This document shows positions 6,446 to 9,851 of a stretch of DNA of 9,851 bases, one piece after another (within the stretch, counting starts at the first letter, position 1; every line of letters starts with the position of its first letter). Source of the DNA: an uncultured Bacteroidota bacterium (GTDB lineage Bacteria; Bacteroidota; Bacteroidia; NS11-12g; UBA9320); assembly GCA_913056425.1 (NCBI GenBank), contig CAJXLR010000046.1, positions 1 to 9,851 of the forward strand, written 5' to 3'. Under the pieces are notes generated by a model. That model did no database searches. It saw nothing but the letters and a program-made list of their open reading frames with translations, and was not told the DNA's origin. The translations under genes were made by a program, and so were the position numbers.

Positions 6446-6489
6446 AGGGTCAAAATCCCTGTTTAGAAATCTAAATTCAATTTTTTTTA
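6446..6489 (+). terminator. Tandem small hairpins with T-tract
   Basis: AGGG (6446-6449) and CCCT (6457-6460) enclose TCAAAAT. Right after, TTTAGA (6462-6467) and TCTAAA (6470-6475) form a second, perfect palindrome, followed by a run of eight T at 6481-6488. This is a plausible Rho-independent terminator for the 4783-6372 unit, although the second stem is A/T-rich and the T-run starts five bases after it. Confidence 0.45.
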
Positions 6490-6543
6490 TTCGTTACCCA
6501 ACCTTGGTCTCAATGTTGTCGTAGTTATGGTTGAAAGGCAACG

Positions 6544-6738
6544 ATGACAAACGTCACCACCATAGAAATAAAAGGTCAACTTAACCACGATGGAGCTTTT
6601 GTTCCGGAGCTGAAGCCATTGCTGGATGCCTGCAGGAAAGGAGACCGACTGGCGCAAAATCACCACCCGGCGACCGCTGGTAATACTGAATATTCTATCA
6701 AAGCCTATCTGCATGTGTGGAAAGGCTTATTTGTATAA
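6544..6738 (+). CDS. Doubtful small ORF; N-terminal half recalls the first helix of an ECF sigma factor
   Basis: A 64-codon frame starting MTNVTTIEIKG. Residues about 23-38 (PELKPLLDACRKGDRLAQ) resemble the start of ECF-type sigma factors, in which a conserved C-x-K-G-(D/N)-x-x-A-Q helix begins region 2. The expected continuation (LY...YA, then the rest of region 2) is missing: the frame goes on with an unrelated NHHPATAGN tail and stops. It may be a deletion remnant of a sigma factor gene or a chance ORF. No promoter or ribosome site was seen. Confidence 0.22.
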   Translation: MTNVTTIEIKGQLNHDGAFVPELKPLLDACRKGDRLAQNHHPATAGNTEYSIKAYLHVWKGLFV

Positions 6739-6762
6739 AAACGATTTTGACATTTAATACAT

Positions 6763-6770
6763 TATCTTTG
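6763..6770 (+). promoter_or_regulatory. TAnnTTTG -7 element for the metal module
   Basis: TATCTTTG fits the Bacteroidota -7 consensus and ends nine bases before the ATG at 6780, implying a very short leader. Upstream T-T-T-G strings exist at 6730-6733 and 6746-6749, but neither is at the usual ~19-base spacing. Confidence 0.6.
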
Positions 6771-6779
6771 TGACAACTA

Positions 6780-7160
6780 ATGCGTAAAGCACTATCCATA
6801 TTTCTCATTTTTCTGCTCGGTGTAACATATACCGGAGCGGAGATTTGTGTGGATTTTTGCTCTGATCACTTGGAGTCTATTCATTTCTTTGGTGACGATG
6901 AGAATGCTTGTCATGAACAGGCCTGCTGCGACACCAAGGAAGACTGTTGCGAGTCTAGTCACTTGGATATCGAACAGCAGTTACTCAATTACGTCTTAAC
7001 AAGTGTTGAGTCGATAAGCGTTTTTGTTATCGATTTACCATATCAATCAGATTTTCATGACCCAACCGTAAGTCCAAACGAATTCGTTATGGATTTAGAC
7101 GAAGGGCCATTGGAAAGGAGGCTTGATCCGCAGGTTCTCTTACAAACCTTCCGTTGTTAG
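6780..7160 (+). CDS. Cys/His-rich exported protein, probable metal-associated
   Basis: A 126-residue protein with a signal peptide (MRKALSIFLIFLLGVTYTGA, about 20 residues). The mature N-terminal part packs seven Cys within 35 residues (23, 27, 44, 49, 50, 56, 57) together with His30, His35, His45 and His61, including two C-C pairs (ACC, DCC); an eighth Cys is the last residue. The rest is acidic. This pattern resembles the short HYC_CC_PP-type exported proteins that I recall lying next to metal-related TonB receptors in Bacteroidota; homology is not proven. The next gene starts 73 bases downstream on the same strand and encodes such a receptor, which supports a periplasmic metal-binding or sensing role. 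Copper is a reasonable guess from the thiol content, but nothing here fixes the metal. Confidence 0.75.
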   Translation: MRKALSIFLIFLLGVTYTGAEICVDFCSDHLESIHFFGDDENACHEQACCDTKEDCCESSHLDIEQQLLNYVLTSVESISVFVIDLPYQSDFHDPTVSPNEFVMDLDEGPLERRLDPQVLLQTFRC

Positions 7161-7163
7161 CGG

Positions 7164-7212
7164 TTAATAGTTTTCAGCTATTGGCTTTCCTGTCGATTGA
7201 CAGAACTATTAA
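7164..7212 (+). promoter_or_regulatory. Predicted three-way-junction RNA structure between the Cys-rich gene and the TonB receptor
   Basis: TTAATAGTT (7164-7172) pairs with AACTATTAA (7204-7212) over nine bases. Inside lie two hairpins: AGCT/GGCT (7176-7179/7183-7186, one G-U pair, loop ATT) and CTGTC/GACAG (7190-7194/7199-7203, loop GATT). The second hairpin abuts the outer stem, so the two could stack. The structure ends 21 bases before the receptor ATG and starts four bases after the upstream stop. It could be an intercistronic stabiliser, a processing site or an attenuator. Confidence 0.5.
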
Positions 7213-7233
7213 TCATTCTATACAATTGGAATA

Positions 7234-9498
7234 ATGAAAAAAACTATCATTTGGCTTATTGCCATGACATGTGTGCATTGGGCGCACGGTCAACAAACCG
7301 TTACAGGTTATGTTTATGGCTTGTCTGGAAAACAAAAACTACCGTTAGAAGGGGCAACGGTAACGGAAAATAATTGCCCAAATGGAACCATAGTGGGAGA
7401 GAACGGCTATTTCGAGATCACCTTAAACTGTGGTGACGAAAACGCACGACTAATCTTTCAATATGTTGGTTACCAACGAGACACAATTGGTCTTGAGGGG
7501 CGGAAAGCACTGGTGGTTGAGCTAATTCCATCCAAAGAACTGGGGGTCGTTGAGATAAATAAACGGAGAAAGTCCTATGGTATTAGTTCCATGGATCCGA
7601 AAACAACGTTGATCTTACGAGAGCAAGAATTCCAGAAAGCTGCATGCTGTAACTTATCGGAGAGTTTTGAGAATGCTCCGGCTATCGACGTGGCATTTAC
7701 CGATGCCGTAACCGGAACGAAACAAATCAAAATGCTGGGTTTAGATGGATTTTATACTACAATCAGCAGAGAGTTTATGCCCGCTGTTCGTGGTTTAAAC
7801 ACATTTTATGGACTGAGTTTTATTCCGGCAGCTTGGGTGGATGGGATTCAGATTACCAAAGGAGCTGGTTCGGTAGTAAACGGATATGAAAGCATGGCCG
7901 GTCAGATTAACATCGAAATGAAGAAACCTTTTGGTCGCGATCAGTTCATGATCGATCAGTTTGTAGCTGAAAGTGGCCGAACAGAGACAGATGTTATGAT
8001 TCGCAAAGACTTAGGTCGGTTTGTAGCCACATCACTTTTTGGGAGGTTTGCAACAAGACCATTGGAAATGGACCGGAACGACGATAACTTTTTGGATAAC
8101 CCAACCAGTACTCAGTATCAATTCATGAATCGTTGGCAGTTCTACAACAAGAAAGGGTATGAAGGTCAATTAAACGTTTCAGTGAATAACGACACAAAAC
8201 AAGGAGGTCAAGTAAACGTTATAAACCCGTACATCGTGGACATTGCAAATCAGCAATTAGATGTTTGGGCAAAATTGGGGAAGTCGTTTAAAGACAAACC
8301 ATATAAAAGCTTTGGGTCGCAGTATGCGTTCAATACGATAAACTCCACTACGAACTATGGTTTCTCAGAAGGGCCAAACACGGCTAACAGAACACTAGAT
8401 ATGCGAGGTCAAACAGCCTATGCAAACTTTATGTACCAATCTATTTTTGGTAATACCAACCATGAGTTCAAAACCGGTGCAAGCATTATGGCCGACTGGA
8501 TGGAAGAGTCGTTGGACGGATTCAACCTGAGTAGAGAAGAACAAGTAATTGGGGCATACTTCGAGTATACCTTTAAACCGGATACGTTTACAACTGTGGT
8601 GATGGGAGCAAGAGTAGACAACAGTAATCTCTTTGGCTTCTTTCCGACGCTTCGCATGCACATCAAGAAGGAACTCAATAAAGGGAATACGAGTATTCGT
8701 TTGAGCGGTGGGAATGGTTACAGAACGCCGAATTTCTTTGGTCAGCACCAGCATATGTTTATTTCGTCGCGCAGGATAATAATTACTCATAGTAAATGTC
8801 GTGCTCTTGGCGATATGCAAGAGCGGTCATGGTATTACGATGGAAGTCTACAGCAAAAGTTCAAACTATCTTACATGCCGGCATCGATTGAAATGGACTT
8901 TTTTCGAACGCAGTTCCAAAATGAGTTGTTGGTGAACCGTGAGACAGAGGGACAGATTGTTATGAGTGAACTTCAGAATGGTACAATTGCCAATAGTTTT
9001 CAAACTCAGTTTGACTTGAAAATTCAACGTCGGGTTGAACTCAGAATGGCTTACCGTATGTTTGATGTAACAACGATATTCCCAGAATACGGCGGTGATA
9101 GAATGGAAAAACCATTTATCGCAAAGCACAGAGGTTTTGTGAACCTTACGATGTCTAACCGCAAGAAGTGGCAATGGAATATAACAGGGCAGCTTTACGG
9201 TAGACAACGAATACCTGGTTACACAACTGGAATCAACCCTGAAACTGTCCTCATGAATTTCAGCAATGTATTCCCGCTAGTATCCACGCAATTAAGTAAG
9301 CGCATGGTAAACAAACCGTTCGAATGGTACGTAGGCTTAGAGAATGTTTTGAATTACAGACAACAAAATCCTATATTAAACGCCGATAATCCAATAGGTC
9401 CGGGATTTGACGCGGCAATGGTTTGGGGACCTGTTTTTGGAAGAATGGCTTATGCCGGCTTCCGTTATCGATTAAAAATTACAGAAGATGAAGAATAA
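7234..9498 (+). CDS. TonB-dependent outer-membrane receptor with N-terminal carboxypeptidase-regulatory domain, putative metal uptake
   Basis: A 754-residue outer-membrane receptor. Signal peptide 1-20 (ends WAHGQ). Residues 21-100 form a carboxypeptidase-regulatory-like beta-sandwich: TVTGYVYG, PLEGATV, NGYFEI, IFQYVGYQRDTI. The plug follows at about 125-230, with AACCNLSESFENAPAIDV, KQIKMLGLDGFYTTI, RGLNTFYGLSFIP and IQITKGAGSVVNGYESMAGQINIEMKKP. The rest is the 22-strand barrel, ending GRMAYAGFRYRLKI, close to the C-terminus as expected. Cys138-Cys139 just before the plug is a mark, as I recall, of a Bacteroidota subfamily found beside heavy-metal genes, and fits the Cys-rich gene upstream. 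The barrel stretch around residues 505-530 (QHQHMFISSRRIIITH) looks divergent but stays in frame. The substrate is unproven; a metal or metal chelate is inferred from context. Its 3' end overlaps the next open frame by 11 bases. Confidence 0.9.
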   Translation: MKKTIIWLIAMTCVHWAHGQQTVTGYVYGLSGKQKLPLEGATVTENNCPNGTIVGENGYFEITLNCGDENARLIFQYVGYQRDTIGLEGRKALVVELIPSKELGVVEINKRRKSYGISSMDPKTTLILREQEFQKAACCNLSESFENAPAIDVAFTDAVTGTKQIKMLGLDGFYTTISREFMPAVRGLNTFYGLSFIPAAWVDGIQITKGAGSVVNGYESMAGQINIEMKKPFGRDQFMIDQFVAESGRTETDVMIRKDLGRFVATSLFGRFATRPLEMDRNDDNFLDNPTSTQYQFMNRWQFYNKKGYEGQLNVSVNNDTKQGGQVNVINPYIVDIANQQLDVWAKLGKSFKDKPYKSFGSQYAFNTINSTTNYGFSEGPNTANRTLDMRGQTAYANFMYQSIFGNTNHEFKTGASIMADWMEESLDGFNLSREEQVIGAYFEYTFKPDTFTTVVMGARVDNSNLFGFFPTLRMHIKKELNKGNTSIRLSGGNGYRTPNFFGQHQHMFISSRRIIITHSKCRALGDMQERSWYYDGSLQQKFKLSYMPASIEMDFFRTQFQNELLVNRETEGQIVMSELQNGTIANSFQTQFDLKIQRRVELRMAYRMFDVTTIFPEYGGDRMEKPFIAKHRGFVNLTMSNRKKWQWNITGQLYGRQRIPGYTTGINPETVLMNFSNVFPLVSTQLSKRMVNKPFEWYVGLENVLNYRQQNPILNADNPIGPGFDAAMVWGPVFGRMAYAGFRYRLKITEDEE

Positions 9499-9851
9499 AC
9501 TCAAAGGGATCATTCCCGCCGGTTTACTATTGCTCACCCTTGCCACCGGCTGCCCCGAAGCCTCCTCCTCCGGCTCCCGCACCTCCCTCCCCGACTCCAC
9601 CATCGCCCAGACGGAAGTGTTCGGGCCTGTGCACTGTGCGTTCAAGTTCCATGATGAAGAGGAAGCGGTAAAACTTGCCAACGCCACCAACTACGGCCTG
9701 CTCGAGCGCGGCGGCCCGGTCCTGCCTGTCGGGGCCGGTCTGGTCGATCTGATCGGCGGCCACAAGCGCCTGGGTGATGCGGAACCGGGCACCTGGGGAC
9801 TGGGTATCTGGGAAGGTGATCCCATGGGTCAGGTCTACGCCATCGACAACA
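9488..9851 (+). CDS. Partial open frame: lipoprotein-like leader joined to an aldehyde-dehydrogenase-like fragment and an unrecognised tail
   Basis: The ATG at 9488 overlaps the end of the receptor gene by 11 bases, and the frame stays open for 121 codons to the window edge. Residues 1-22 look like a lipoprotein signal (MKNKLKGIIPAGLLLLTLATGC; Cys22 the candidate lipidation site), followed by a Ser-rich linker. Residues 38-71 read like the conserved C-terminal core of aldehyde dehydrogenases: TEVFGPV, then EEEAVKLANATNYGL. The next residues should be an A-x-V-(W/F)-T-type strand but are LERGGPVLPVG, and the tail to residue 121 (ending GIWEGDPMGQVYAIDN) matches nothing I know. A lipoprotein leader on an aldehyde dehydrogenase core makes no biological sense, and GC rises to about 66% (198 of 300 bases, 9541-9840). 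The frame is real as sequence, but I doubt that it is one natural gene. Confidence 0.4.
   Translation, partial: MKNKLKGIIPAGLLLLTLATGCPEASSSGSRTSLPDSTIAQTEVFGPVHCAFKFHDEEEAVKLANATNYGLLERGGPVLPVGAGLVDLIGGHKRLGDAEPGTWGLGIWEGDPMGQVYAIDN

Larger units (their letters stand above)
6373..6779. other. Intergenic region with structured elements and one doubtful small ORF
   Basis: This 407-base stretch follows the glycosyltransferase. It holds a nested hairpin (6385-6440), two small hairpins with a T-tract (6446-6489), a 64-codon ORF of doubtful standing (6544-6738) and a promoter for the next gene (6763-6770). No RNA gene was recognised. Confidence 0.6.

Noticed and set aside
8395..8820. A 141-codon minus-strand ORF inside the TonB receptor gene
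   Set aside because: It lies antisense to clear barrel sequence, has no recognisable domain, and overlaps another shadow ORF in a different frame.
8740..8830. Suspected frameshift in the TonB receptor barrel
   Set aside because: The stretch reads unusually, but the frame resumes clear barrel sequence without any stop, and SSRRIII fits the expected strand, so local divergence is sufficient.
9472..9763. Two overlapping minus-strand ORFs at the GC-rich right end
   Set aside because: Low-complexity Gly/Ala/Glu products expected from GC-rich DNA; the plus strand shows the aldehyde-dehydrogenase-like motif instead.

Overview
The window looks like a chromosomal segment of a member of the Bacteroidota, most likely a flavobacterium-like lineage. 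This rests on a type IX secretion (T9SS) C-terminal sorting domain, a DUF4919-type secreted protein, a TonB receptor with an N-terminal carboxypeptidase-regulatory domain, TAnnTTTG-type -7 promoter elements a few bases before start codons, and near absence of Shine-Dalgarno sequences. Base composition is moderate (about 42% GC in one line counted by hand) until roughly 9520, where it jumps to about 66%.

Layout. 1-500: 3' part of rlmN (+), closed by a palindromic hairpin. 650-1552 (+): gene for a secreted protein whose T9SS sorting domain is cut off by an in-frame TAA at 1328-1330. 1553-1941: no convincing gene; hairpins and short repeats. 1942-4673 (-): tight three-gene unit transcribed from a TAGCTTTG promoter: a cystathionine beta-synthase/cysteine synthase with two CBS domains, a signal-less BtuF-like helical-backbone binding protein, and a DUF1801/OmdA protein. 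4783-6372 (+): a DUF4919 exported protein and a family 2-type glycosyltransferase. 6373-6779: hairpins, a T-tract and one doubtful small ORF. 6780-9498 (+): a putative metal module, a Cys/His-rich exported protein followed by a TonB-dependent receptor with a Cys-Cys pair before its plug. 9488-9851: an open frame running off the end, GC-rich and mosaic.

Main points of interest. (1) The CBS/cysteine synthase has Glu in place of the PLP-binding lysine (NPGNLVEDR, where the family has an NP-G-S-V-K-D-R type motif). (2) The T9SS protein and its sorting domain are in the same frame but separated by one stop. (3) The last ~350 bases switch composition abruptly and encode a lipoprotein-like leader joined to an aldehyde-dehydrogenase-like fragment. 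Together these could mean decay and recombination, or base errors and a chimeric join in the assembly. (4) A predicted three-way-junction RNA lies between the Cys-rich gene and the TonB receptor gene, and another nested hairpin follows the glycosyltransferase gene.

I did not find a convincing new multi-gene system. The catalytic-lysine loss and the chimeric end are the observations most worth checking.
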